Shown here: piece by piece, positions 11,922 to 18,015 of the stretch
Numbering within the stretch: the stretch's first letter is position 1
Layout: the number at the start of each line of letters is the position of its first letter
IMG/VR virus record: IMGVR_UViG_3300047557_001833
Location: 1-41,237 of that record
Direction: 5' to 3' (one strand)
Source: a virus
DNA: 41,237 nt
The notes under the pieces: generated by a model
The model's database searches: none
The model's input: the letters and a program-made list of their open reading frames with translations, nothing else
What the model was told of the DNA's origin: nothing
Translations under genes and position numbers: made by a program

Positions 11922-12157
11922 GCGCAAGCGAAATTCGATTCGATCACCCTAAATACTGGCCATGCAAATGTCCCAGTTGCGGATGGCGGGGAATGAGCGA
12001 CGAGACAGCAGGAGGAAATAGGGTGCCGGGAGGAGACGATTACAATGATTGCGTTTGCCCTGTCTGTATTGCACCGGAAGGCAATTACGAGAAAGGAGGA
12101 TGGGTTCCTGTTGTTGAGATACCAAAACCGCCCGAAGCCAAGGAGGCCAAGCCGTGA
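11918..12157 (+). CDS. Small zinc-ribbon protein, 79 aa
   Basis: A 79-residue protein carrying CKCPSCGWRGMSDE and later CVCPVC, two cysteine knuckles spaced by about 25 residues that should bind zinc. The rest is flexible and proline-rich (VEIPKPPEAKEAKP). It starts at GTG in the third cassette copy and ends in the fourth. Comparable small ribbons occur in phage early operons as nucleic-acid or host-protein binders; the target cannot be inferred. Confidence 0.65.
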   Translation: MSASEIRFDHPKYWPCKCPSCGWRGMSDETAGGNRVPGGDDYNDCVCPVCIAPEGNYEKGGWVPVVEIPKPPEAKEAKP

Positions 12158-12348
12158 GCTTAGAAATGACTGTCAAAATCCAGTGGCAGAAGCGCGAGAT
12201 TCGCTTGTTGAAGCAGCGCATCAAGCGGCTGGAGGAGGCCATGTCTGAAATCGCCTACGCAGCAAGTCATCCACTAGGAGCGGGTCAGTCACTGACGCTT
12301 GGAAAGATTGAGTCAATCGCCATCAAAGCCAAGGAGGCCAAGCCGTGA
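12154..12348 (+). CDS. Short helical protein related to TPRTD family, 64 aa
   Basis: A 64-residue protein with QKREIRLLKQRIKRLEEAMS, then a short linker and IESIAIKAKEAKP. It shares the IKRLEE block (identical DNA over about 20 bases with the genes at 11090 and 11556) and the cassette-encoded end, but lacks the TPRTD box. It looks like a truncated or recombined relative. GTG start at 12154. Confidence 0.6.
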   Translation: MSLEMTVKIQWQKREIRLLKQRIKRLEEAMSEIAYAASHPLGAGQSLTLGKIESIAIKAKEAKP

Positions 12349-12494
12349 GCGTATTCGCAACCATCGGTATCATCCTGCTGCTCACATTCGCCGCACTGGC
12401 GTTTGGGCTTCTGATCGCCCTGGTCGTGCTGATCCAAGAGATCGGCCCGCTGGTGAGATGGCTGGGAAAACTGAGAAGGAGACAGAAGCCGTGA
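12345..12494 (+). CDS. Tiny membrane protein, 49 aa
   Basis: A 49-residue protein in the fifth cassette: GTG start at 12345, hydrophobic segment from about residue 4 to 32 (TIGIILLLTFAALAFGLLIA and beyond), then a basic tail LGKLRRRQKP. The positive C-terminus predicts an N-out, C-in single-pass protein. Size and topology would suit a small holin or membrane regulator, but nothing proves it. The next gene begins at the GTG overlapping its stop. Confidence 0.6.
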   Translation: MSVFATIGIILLLTFAALAFGLLIALVVLIQEIGPLVRWLGKLRRRQKP

Positions 12495-12739
12495 ACCATC
12501 TTGTTAACGCCAACAAAAAGGTCAGCAAAACCCCGCGCACAGACCGGCAGCCGTCTATGTGCTTTGGCCCGAATCTTGGTTTGTACGTCAAAATCGGTTT
12601 TGCCAAGCAGCTAGAGCGGCAACTGGCTGGTGCCAACAAGCGGATCAAGGAACTGGAGAAAGAGAACGACTCAATGCGAGCGGATCTGCTGCTGTGGGAC
12701 AAAGCTGGCATCGGATTCACAACGGAGGAAAAGCCATGA
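12491..12739 (+). CDS. TPRTD-family small phage protein, copy 3, 82 aa
   Basis: An 82-residue paralogue: NANKKVSKTPRTDRQPSMCF, then FAKQLERQLAGANKRIKELE and a charged helix. It is more diverged than copies 1 and 2 in both DNA and protein and lacks the KEAKP ending, finishing in TTEEKP instead. GTG start at 12491 overlaps the stop of the tiny membrane protein, with AAGGAG upstream. Role unknown. Confidence 0.65.
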   Translation: MNHLVNANKKVSKTPRTDRQPSMCFGPNLGLYVKIGFAKQLERQLAGANKRIKELEKENDSMRADLLLWDKAGIGFTTEEKP

Positions 12740-13017
12740 ATCTCAACGACTCCCAATGCAAGCTGATTGCCCGAAAGATCAATGAAGTCTGGACTGGCAA
12801 CAGGCCATGTCCAATCTGCTCGAAAAGCACCCGCTGGGACATCTCCGGCATCCATCAGGTTCAGCAATACAACGAGGGAAACCACTGCCCCGGTGCGGCT
12901 ATTGCTCCACTGATCCTAGTTTCCTGTCGTACCTGCGGCAACACGATCCTATTCAACGCCATCAGTCTTGGAATCGTTGACCCAGACACCGGCAAGGTAA
13001 AGGAGGACAGAGAATGA
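12736..13017 (+). CDS. Zinc-ribbon protein, 93 aa
   Basis: A 93-residue protein with RPCPICSKSTRWDISGIHQV and, about 45 residues later, LVSCRTCGNTILFNAISLGI. The two CxxC knuckles form a zinc ribbon like those of small phage proteins that read 'CP.C....W......c..CG....F'. It may bind nucleic acid or a host protein. ATG at 12736 overlaps the previous stop. AAGGAGGACAGAGAATGA at its end initiates the next gene. Confidence 0.65.
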   Translation: MNLNDSQCKLIARKINEVWTGNRPCPICSKSTRWDISGIHQVQQYNEGNHCPGAAIAPLILVSCRTCGNTILFNAISLGIVDPDTGKVKEDRE

Positions 13018-13232
13018 ACATCCCCATCGACCCTGTCGCATACGTCTTCAAGCACCGGAAGACCGGACAAGTCGTCGTAGCACCCAGCGAGCGGTGGCAT
13101 GAGTACTACGACAACAAGGAGAACTGGGAACACACCGCCAGCATCAACGCCTGTTTGGCCATCCAATACCTCATCAACGTCAAACCGAAGGAGCGGAACA
13201 GGTACCTGAGATCACTCACGGAGAAGATATGA
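13014..13232 (+). CDS. Hypothetical protein, 72 aa
   Basis: A 72-residue basic protein (DPVAYVFKHRKTGQVVVAPS, then a helical half ACLAIQYLINVKPKERNRYL). It starts at the ATG overlapping the previous stop, with AAGGAGG 9 bases upstream. No family is recognised. The stop overlaps the start of the HTH gene at 13229, so the two are coupled. Confidence 0.6.
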   Translation: MNIPIDPVAYVFKHRKTGQVVVAPSERWHEYYDNKENWEHTASINACLAIQYLINVKPKERNRYLRSLTEKI

Positions 13233-13474
13233 AACCCGTCCTCCCAGAATGCCGCCCAGGCCAACGGCGATTCGCCAAAGTCCCCGACCACATCCGGGCA
13301 ATGATCCTCAAGGAGCATCCAACAATCTCCTATCTGGAACTCTCAAAGAAATACAACCTCTCAAACTCCGTACTCTGGTACATCCGCAACAACGTCAAAT
13401 TCCCAAGTAAGTACAAAAAAAATGAATCTTCGAGAATACCAAAAACGAGTCGTCAACTGGGCCAAGACATCTGA
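13229..13474 (+). CDS. Small helix-turn-helix protein, 81 aa
   Basis: An 81-residue basic protein with AMILKEHPTISYLELSKKYN followed by LSNSVLWYIRNNVKF, a helix-turn-helix resembling the resolvase/homeodomain-like type. It overlaps the helicase start by 53 bases. It could control the helicase operon or act in replication initiation. The last residues are encoded by overlapping sequence and have little structure. Confidence 0.6.
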   Translation: MKPVLPECRPGQRRFAKVPDHIRAMILKEHPTISYLELSKKYNLSNSVLWYIRNNVKFPSKYKKNESSRIPKTSRQLGQDI

Positions 13475-15539
13475 CGGACTGATCATAGCCCCAGCCGGTA
13501 GCGGCAAGACCTGGATCGCCGCTTCAATCGTCAACCTCTATCCGAATGATCGCATCGGCTGGTTGGCTCCAACAATCGAAACCTGCAAACAGGCCAAGAC
13601 AGCCCTCGACTTAGCCGGTGTTGATCCCGCCCGCTACGAGATCCGATGCCCACACGAAAGCGTCGATTTCACTAAGTGCGAACTCCTGATCGTTGATGAG
13701 TGCTTTCCTAGTTGGACAAAAATAGGCCATAAAAACATCAGCGAAATCAAAGCTGGAGACATGGTTGATTCGTACAACCACGATTTAAAAACCGTTGAAA
13801 AACGCAGGGTTCTTGATGTTTTCAAGACTCCGGCACCAGACATGATGGTGACAGTTTGGACTGAAAACGGTCCAACAACCTGTACACCAGGACATCCATT
13901 CTGGAACGGATTCGAATATGTTCCAGCCGCCAACTTGACATCAAACGATGTGGTGGCCATCATTCCAACGCATGAACATGGAATGCAGGGAGTGCGGTTC
14001 GATGACCGAAAGAAGTGGTCATTTTTCAACAACTCGGAAGCCGGTTTGCGAACAATGCAAAACCGTTCTTCGTTTCGAGAAAAGGAAGCGAGTAGAAACT
14101 CAATGTGCATGGTGCAAGACACCAGTCACGTGCATGGGGAGAACTCCAGCTCACAAGAGTTTGGATGCTTTGAGGAGGGGGCGAGCCTACTGCTCGATTC
14201 AATGTCGGGACTTGATGGTTTCGAAAATGAGTTCGGAAACGATGTCTGCCACAAACAAAAGGATGGGAGACAGGATTTCGAAATGGATGAGCGCAAGAGT
14301 CGTGTCAGATCAAACCAGAAAGCGCGTCTCGGAATCTCTGAAAAAGATTGGCCACAAGCCCAAGATTCGTGGCGGAAATGGAACGGGTTACACGTTTGCT
14401 CAACACCAGCTTTCGTACATGTGCAACCTTCTGATGGAGTATGTTATACCTACAGCAGGGAGTGGAATGGCCAAGGTTCCAAATTGCTACAAGGTAGACT
14501 TGGCGGAACCATCGGTGAAGCTGGCGGTGGAAGTGGACGGCCCGTCTCACAACTCAATCAGCAGAAAAGCTGCGGACAAAAAGAAAACCGAAACACTCAA
14601 TTCGTTAGGGTGGTGCGTGTTGAGGTTCACAAACGAGGAAGTCCTTCTTGGTTCTCAGCAATGCGCGGAGAAGATCATGTCTACAATTTCTCGGTTGAGG
14701 GAAATGAGAACTACTTCGCAAACGGAATCCTAGTTCACAACTGCAAACACAGCCCAGCGAACCAATGGAAGCGTGTAATCGAACAGTGTAACGGGCGGCG
14801 TTATGGGTTCGATGCGACTCCGTGGTGCGATGATCCAGATCGCAATGAAGTCCTGCGGAAGCTCTTCCGAAATCGTCAGATCGAGATCACCAGGGCTGAC
14901 ATCGGCGATTCATTGGCCGACGCAACCCTAGTCCTTTCCAACGCGACCGACATGGGTCTTGAGATGCGAATCGACAATAACATCGAGCGGTTGTTCGATA
15001 CTAGACGTCGGTACATGAGGATCAGTGACGAGGAATTGAAACGGATGTGTGCATGGGAATCCATCGTGGACATCGGTATCTGCCAGAACAACGCCCGCAA
15101 CGAGTACGCCCGTGACGTGGCCATAACGCATGGCGATATGCAGACCTTGATCCTGGTGCCACGCATCACGCTAGGCGAGTGGTACGAGCATGAGATCCCC
15201 GGTGCCAGATTGGTTCACTCGAAGATCGGCAAGAAGGATCGACGCTCGTACATGGAGGAATTCAAGAGCGGCAACCTGAAGACGATGATCGCGACATCAT
15301 TGGCCGATGAAGGACTCGATCTTCCGAATGCTGAACTCTTGATCATGGTCAGCGGAGGGCGGTCCCCGCAGAAAACGATCCAGCGGGCCAGCCGTGTGTT
15401 GCGGAAGACATCGGATAAAAATAACGCGACAATCTATGATTTCACGGACAAGTTCCATCCCATCGGAGCGTTTCACGCTCGGAAGCGAATCAAATCATAC
15501 AAACAACTTGGGATCATAGATGAGCGCGAGTCCAACTGA
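13422..15539 (+). CDS. DEAH-type helicase (SF2) with intein, 705 aa precursor
   Basis: An SF2 helicase/ATPase interrupted by a 347-residue intein. The N-extein (1-93) carries motif I APAGSGKT (23-30) and ends in LLIVDE. The C-extein resumes at Cys441 with CKHSPANQW, so splicing rebuilds the motif II sequence DECKH. Later blocks are the Ia/III-like GFDATP, SLADEGLDLPNAELLIMVSG (motif V) and QRASRVLRK (motif VI). The mature enzyme is about 358 residues and would unwind DNA during replication or recombination. No nuclease is fused. The ATG at 13422 lies inside the upstream HTH gene, and the end overlaps the SSB start by 20 bases. Confidence 0.85.
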   Translation: MNLREYQKRVVNWAKTSDGLIIAPAGSGKTWIAASIVNLYPNDRIGWLAPTIETCKQAKTALDLAGVDPARYEIRCPHESVDFTKCELLIVDECFPSWTKIGHKNISEIKAGDMVDSYNHDLKTVEKRRVLDVFKTPAPDMMVTVWTENGPTTCTPGHPFWNGFEYVPAANLTSNDVVAIIPTHEHGMQGVRFDDRKKWSFFNNSEAGLRTMQNRSSFREKEASRNSMCMVQDTSHVHGENSSSQEFGCFEEGASLLLDSMSGLDGFENEFGNDVCHKQKDGRQDFEMDERKSRVRSNQKARLGISEKDWPQAQDSWRKWNGLHVCSTPAFVHVQPSDGVCYTYSREWNGQGSKLLQGRLGGTIGEAGGGSGRPVSQLNQQKSCGQKENRNTQFVRVVRVEVHKRGSPSWFSAMRGEDHVYNFSVEGNENYFANGILVHNCKHSPANQWKRVIEQCNGRRYGFDATPWCDDPDRNEVLRKLFRNRQIEITRADIGDSLADATLVLSNATDMGLEMRIDNNIERLFDTRRRYMRISDEELKRMCAWESIVDIGICQNNARNEYARDVAITHGDMQTLILVPRITLGEWYEHEIPGARLVHSKIGKKDRRSYMEEFKSGNLKTMIATSLADEGLDLPNAELLIMVSGGRSPQKTIQRASRVLRKTSDKNNATIYDFTDKFHPIGAFHARKRIKSYKQLGIIDERESN
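13701..14741 (+). mobile_element. Intein in the Walker B motif of the helicase
   Basis: In the helicase frame, residues 94-440 form an intein. It begins with CFPSWTKIGHKNISEIKAGD (block A, nucleophile Cys94). Block B is TTCTPGHPFW with T155 and H158. The C-terminus is VYNFSVEGNENYFANG followed by ILVHN and extein Cys441 (blocks F and G). The His-Asn/Cys junction and all splicing residues are intact, so it should splice. Between about residues 180 and 395 the helicase frame has no recognisable domain and no LAGLIDADG motif. That stretch is instead coding in another frame for an endonuclease (13978-14733). Confidence 0.9.
13978..14733 (+). CDS. Vsr/EDxHD-type homing endonuclease nested out of frame in the intein, 251 aa
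   Basis: A 251-residue nuclease in the +1 frame relative to the helicase. The N-terminal half has zinc knuckles: MECRECG, VCEQCK, CAWCK and YCSIQC. A basic helical linker RVSESLKKIGHKPKIRGGNG follows. The nuclease core reads YKVDLAEPSVKLAVEVDGPS, then a histidine, then TLNSLGWCVLRFTNEEVL. The E-V-D...H pattern and 'LGW.VLRF.N.EV' match very-short-patch-repair-like (EDxHD) homing endonucleases. The last ~130 bases overlap the intein's C-terminal splicing domain, so both frames are constrained there. Alternative starts are 13948 and 13972; 13978 begins just before the first zinc knuckle. It has no evident ribosome site. Confidence 0.8.
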   Translation: MECRECGSMTERSGHFSTTRKPVCEQCKTVLRFEKRKRVETQCAWCKTPVTCMGRTPAHKSLDALRRGRAYCSIQCRDLMVSKMSSETMSATNKRMGDRISKWMSARVVSDQTRKRVSESLKKIGHKPKIRGGNGTGYTFAQHQLSYMCNLLMEYVIPTAGSGMAKVPNCYKVDLAEPSVKLAVEVDGPSHNSISRKAADKKKTETLNSLGWCVLRFTNEEVLLGSQQCAEKIMSTISRLREMRTTSQTES

Positions 15540-15852
15540 GAACATAGTGTTCTTGATCGGTGAACTGAAAGGGGTTTCGAGGAATGGCGAGACGAAGAAC
15601 GGAGCTAGGATGGTTCGGCGAGTGATCAGTGTCGCGAGGCACTGGACCGATCCATCTGGGAAGTTCCACGAAGATTTCGACGACTTTGAGGTTGTCTCTT
15701 GGGGTCAGGTGGCGCAGCAGCTTGAGGAGATTGAGAATGGTGCGCTGGTGAGGATCAAGGGGCGGATCAAGGTCGAGCGATGGTACGACGGTGAAGAAAC
15801 AAAAAGTGCAATCAGAATAGCTGCGGAGAACGTCGTTGTTCTCTGCTATTGA
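15520..15852 (+). CDS. Single-stranded DNA-binding protein, 110 aa
   Basis: A 110-residue OB-fold protein of the bacterial SSB type: NIVFLIGELKGVSRNGETKN, then VRRVISVARHWTDPSGKFHE, DFDDFEVVSWGQVAQQL and GALVRIKGRIKVERWYDG. It would coat single-stranded DNA during replication. It is shorter than most host SSBs and lacks the acidic C-terminal tail that recruits host proteins. The ATG overlaps the helicase end by 20 bases, which fits a helicase/SSB replication operon. Confidence 0.8.
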   Translation: MSASPTENIVFLIGELKGVSRNGETKNGARMVRRVISVARHWTDPSGKFHEDFDDFEVVSWGQVAQQLEEIENGALVRIKGRIKVERWYDGEETKSAIRIAAENVVVLCY

Positions 15853-15861
15853 GAAAACAAA

Positions 15862-16317
15862 ATGAGAAAAGAAATCATGGAAGATTCGGATGACCATCCG
15901 ATGCATCTGGTCGAGGAGTTCATGCTTACATTCGGACAAGCCGTTCCCGGCTTGCCAAAGATGCCATTACCGGAGGTAAAAAACTTTCGGTTACATCTGA
16001 TCGATGAGGAAGCCGATGAACTGGCTGATTCAGACAACCTAGTCGATTATCTAGACGCCATTGGCGACCTTCTCTACGTCGTCTACGGTGCCGCCCTTGC
16101 GGCTGGATTCACTGAAAGGCAGGTCGATTCCGCTTTCCGAGAGATCCACCGGAGCAACATGAGCAAACTCTGGAGCGAGGACGAACTCAGCCAGCTTCCG
16201 AGCGATGCCAAGGCTGTCCTCTCAGTTCCCGGCAAGTGGATCGTCCGCCGCAACGACGGCAAGATCATCAAGTCGCCGTCTTACTCACCGGCAAACCTTA
16301 AGCCGATCATCGAATGA
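15862..16317 (+). CDS. MazG-like nucleotide pyrophosphohydrolase, 151 aa
   Basis: A 151-residue all-alpha NTP pyrophosphohydrolase-like protein. FRLHLIDEEADELADSDNLV gives the EExxE metal-binding motif (E49, E50, E53), and VDYLDAIGDLLYVVYGAALA provides the second, Asp-containing helix (D65 and D69). FTERQVDSAFREIHRSNMSK is the usual third block. Phage MazG-type enzymes hydrolyse nucleotides and may tune nucleotide pools or alarmones. ATG at 15862, with a second in-frame ATG 18 bases later. The stop overlaps the RuvC-like start (ATGA). Confidence 0.75.
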   Translation: MRKEIMEDSDDHPMHLVEEFMLTFGQAVPGLPKMPLPEVKNFRLHLIDEEADELADSDNLVDYLDAIGDLLYVVYGAALAAGFTERQVDSAFREIHRSNMSKLWSEDELSQLPSDAKAVLSVPGKWIVRRNDGKIIKSPSYSPANLKPIIE

Positions 16318-16766
16318 AAACCATCGTCGCTTGTGACCCAGGGGTGAATGGCGGATTCGCGATCAAGACACCCGACGGAATCATCCTCCTGCCGATGCCC
16401 GAATCCGTACCGGACATGGCCCAGTTGATCAGCGGATTCAAGGTGGCCGAATCCCATTTCTGGATCGAGAAACTGCCCAAGTTCGTGTCGAGCCTGACAC
16501 CGGCAGCAACGATGGCCACGCTCCACGAAAACTACGGCATCTGCCAAGGACTGGCCTACGCATACGGTTACGCTCTACATCGAGTCGAACCCAAGATATG
16601 GCAGGAACCACTCGGACTCGGCGGCAAGAAGTCCTGTGCGACCGGACCCGAGTGGAAGCGAAAGCTCAAATCCAAAGCTCAGGAACTATATCCGAGCCAA
16701 GATGTAACGCTAAAGAACTGCGATGCGTTGCTCATTCTTCACTACGCATTGGGCGGAGGTCGTTGA
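16314..16766 (+). CDS. RuvC-like Holliday junction resolvase, 150 aa
   Basis: A 150-residue RNase H-fold nuclease of the phage RuvC type. TIVACDPGVNGGFAIKTPDG holds the first acidic residue (D8), FWIEKLP the second (E52), and NCDALLILHYAL the late acidic position (D137). RVEPKIWQEPLGL matches the conserved 'P..W' block. It would resolve branched recombination intermediates before packaging. It begins in an ATGA overlap with the MazG-like gene. After its stop comes a hairpin-bearing spacer. Confidence 0.8.
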   Translation: MKTIVACDPGVNGGFAIKTPDGIILLPMPESVPDMAQLISGFKVAESHFWIEKLPKFVSSLTPAATMATLHENYGICQGLAYAYGYALHRVEPKIWQEPLGLGGKKSCATGPEWKRKLKSKAQELYPSQDVTLKNCDALLILHYALGGGR

Positions 16767-16781
16767 CAAATGATAATAGGA

Positions 16782-16805
16782 TGCGGCACTTTTCATACTG
16801 CCGCA
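16782..16805 (+). promoter_or_regulatory. Hairpin directly upstream of a start codon
   Basis: TGCGGCA (16782-16788) pairs perfectly with TGCCGCA (16799-16805) around a 10-base loop, ending one base before the ATG at 16807. In the mRNA it would cover the place where a ribosome site is expected, so it may control translation of the phosphoesterase. A related placement occurs at 30806 on the other strand. Confidence 0.6.
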
Positions 16806-16806
16806 C

Positions 16807-17556
16807 ATGAATATCATCAAGGCGCGGAAACGGGTGATGGCAATAGGCTGCACACACGGTAATCGCGCCAACAAAAACGCCCTAGCTGCCGCACTCCTGT
16901 TCCGTGAAGTCTATCGTCCTGACGAAGTTATTCATCTGGGTGATGCTTACGATCTGGCAAGCCTTCGGGCAGGATCGTTGGCCAATCCATCAGATAGCGA
17001 TGCCGCTGACGATTATCTGGATGACATCGAGTGCGGAGCTAGTTTTCTTAACGATCTACGTCCTACTGTTTTCACGCTCGGCAACCACGATCAACGCGCA
17101 CAGAAGTATCTGAGGCATCACAACACGGTCGTTCGCGGATTCGCAGAAGCGGTCTGGGAACGAATGATCAAGCCGATAGAGAAACACTGCCACACCTTCA
17201 TCCAACACAACGATGTCTTTCAAAGAAGTTTTTATCACCTAGGTGGATTCAAATGGGGACACGGCGTTCTGTTTGGCGAGAATTTCCTGCGGGATAGTGC
17301 AGAGACCTGGGGAAGCTGCGTCGTGGCACACGCGCATCGTGCTGGAGTTGCAGCCGGACGAAACTCCTTACATCCGATTGCATACAGCCCAGGCACCCTG
17401 AGCGATATGCCATGCATGGAATACGCGCACAAACGCAGGTCCACCTTGGCTTGGTCACACGGAATAGTTTACGGCGAATACGATGACGACAGCGCAAACC
17501 TGAACGTACACATATGGAATCAGAACGAGACGAAATGGAATCTGCCGAGCTTCTAA
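16807..17556 (+). CDS. Calcineurin-like metallophosphoesterase, 249 aa
   Basis: A 249-residue phosphoesterase with motifs in order: VMAIGCTHGN (11-19), VIHLGDAYD (with D46), TLGNHDQR (N93-H94-D95), KWGHG and VVAHAHR. Together these build the two-metal centre. Motif I has Cys15 where most family members have Asp (C-T-H instead of D-x-H), a variant I also recall in phage members. Likely substrates are nucleic-acid ends, cyclic nucleotides or protein phosphates; the sequence does not decide. The 40-base spacer ahead holds a hairpin against the start codon. The 3' end overlaps the next gene by 43 bases. Confidence 0.8.
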   Translation: MNIIKARKRVMAIGCTHGNRANKNALAAALLFREVYRPDEVIHLGDAYDLASLRAGSLANPSDSDAADDYLDDIECGASFLNDLRPTVFTLGNHDQRAQKYLRHHNTVVRGFAEAVWERMIKPIEKHCHTFIQHNDVFQRSFYHLGGFKWGHGVLFGENFLRDSAETWGSCVVAHAHRAGVAAGRNSLHPIAYSPGTLSDMPCMEYAHKRRSTLAWSHGIVYGEYDDDSANLNVHIWNQNETKWNLPSF

Positions 17557-17813
17557 AAAGGCTCAGAGACGCGATTGCCTGCCAACCGGAGCCTGTTCCA
17601 GGAGAATTCAAAACCTCCGCTCAGTGGGCAAAAAAGTGGGGCATGACGACGAACGGAGCCGGGATCATCCTTCAGAGAAGCGTCAAAGCCGGTGCCATGG
17701 AGATGAAGAAGTTTCGAGTCCCAACCGAAGGACGCGGCAACTACCCGACCCCGCACTACCGCGAGATCAAGACTTCAAAACGCGGCGATACCCGCACTTC
17801 CAAACCTGCTTAG
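17514..17813 (+). CDS. Winged-helix-like DNA-binding protein, 99 aa
   Basis: A 99-residue protein with a helical N-terminus (ESAELLKRLRDAIACQ) and EFKTSAQWAKKWGMTTNGAG followed by IILQRSVKAGAMEMKKFRV. It fits a winged helix-turn-helix, with the wing at MEMKKFRVPTEG and a final YPTPHYR strand. It is probably a small transcription regulator. It starts inside the phosphoesterase gene and its last 47 bases overlap the antisense metallopeptidase gene. The tail is basic and disordered. Confidence 0.6.
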   Translation: MESERDEMESAELLKRLRDAIACQPEPVPGEFKTSAQWAKKWGMTTNGAGIILQRSVKAGAMEMKKFRVPTEGRGNYPTPHYREIKTSKRGDTRTSKPA

Positions 17814-18009
17814 TCAGGATATTAGAAACCCTGATAACTTCTTCCTCGACCAGATCCGGTTTGGCGAGGTGAAGCACTTCGTGAATCAATGTGTCCAACC
17901 GCTCGCGTTCGTTCTGTCGAGGGTCGATTTCGACGATGTTCTCGCCATGGAAGCACTGGCCAAGGGCGCGTTCGCGACCAAGTTTTTTTTCCACAACCCT
18001 GATACGCAT
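17767..18009 (-). CDS. Small HExxH metallopeptidase-like protein, 80 aa
   Basis: An 80-residue protein on the strand opposite to all its neighbours. It contains IVEIDPRQNERERLDTLIHE with the zinc motif HEVLH (residues 43-47), then EEEVIRVSNILTKQVWKCGY. The glutamates at about 55-57 could be the third zinc ligand. This matches small phage proteins related to SprT/ImmA-type zinc peptidases. The ATG is at 18009, and both flanks are plus-strand genes. As a lone antisense gene it needs its own promoter, which I could not identify. Confidence 0.7.
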   Translation of the reverse strand: MRIRVVEKKLGRERALGQCFHGENIVEIDPRQNERERLDTLIHEVLHLAKPDLVEEEVIRVSNILTKQVWKCGYRRVLKS

Positions 18010-18015
18010 AAAAAC

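Larger units (their letters stand above)
11076..12348 (+). repeat. Five exact copies of a stop/SD/start junction cassette
   Basis: The 18-mer AAGGAGGCCAAGCCGTGA occurs at 11076-11093, 11339-11356, 11904-11921, 12140-12157 and 12331-12348. Each copy encodes the last residues (KEAKP) of one gene, supplies AAGGAGG as ribosome site and, 7 bases later, a GTG start that overlaps the stop as GTGA. Looser variants join the genes at 11556, 12491, 12736 and 13014. The repeats could mediate recombination that adds or removes cassettes. Confidence 0.85.

Noticed and set aside
13948-13977. Earlier starts (13948, 13972) for the nested endonuclease
   Set aside because: The additional residues carry no conserved feature and lie over the intein's N-terminal domain; 13978 begins at the first zinc knuckle. 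They cannot be excluded.
16763-16768. TTGACA at the RuvC-like stop codon as a promoter
   Set aside because: The hexamer overlaps the stop codon, no -10 box is at suitable spacing, and the following bases are the hairpin stem.
17869-18015. N-terminal extension of the tiny membrane protein at 18016
   Set aside because: The upstream part is antisense to the HExxH gene and has no ribosome site; the short form is a clean membrane peptide coupled to the next gene.
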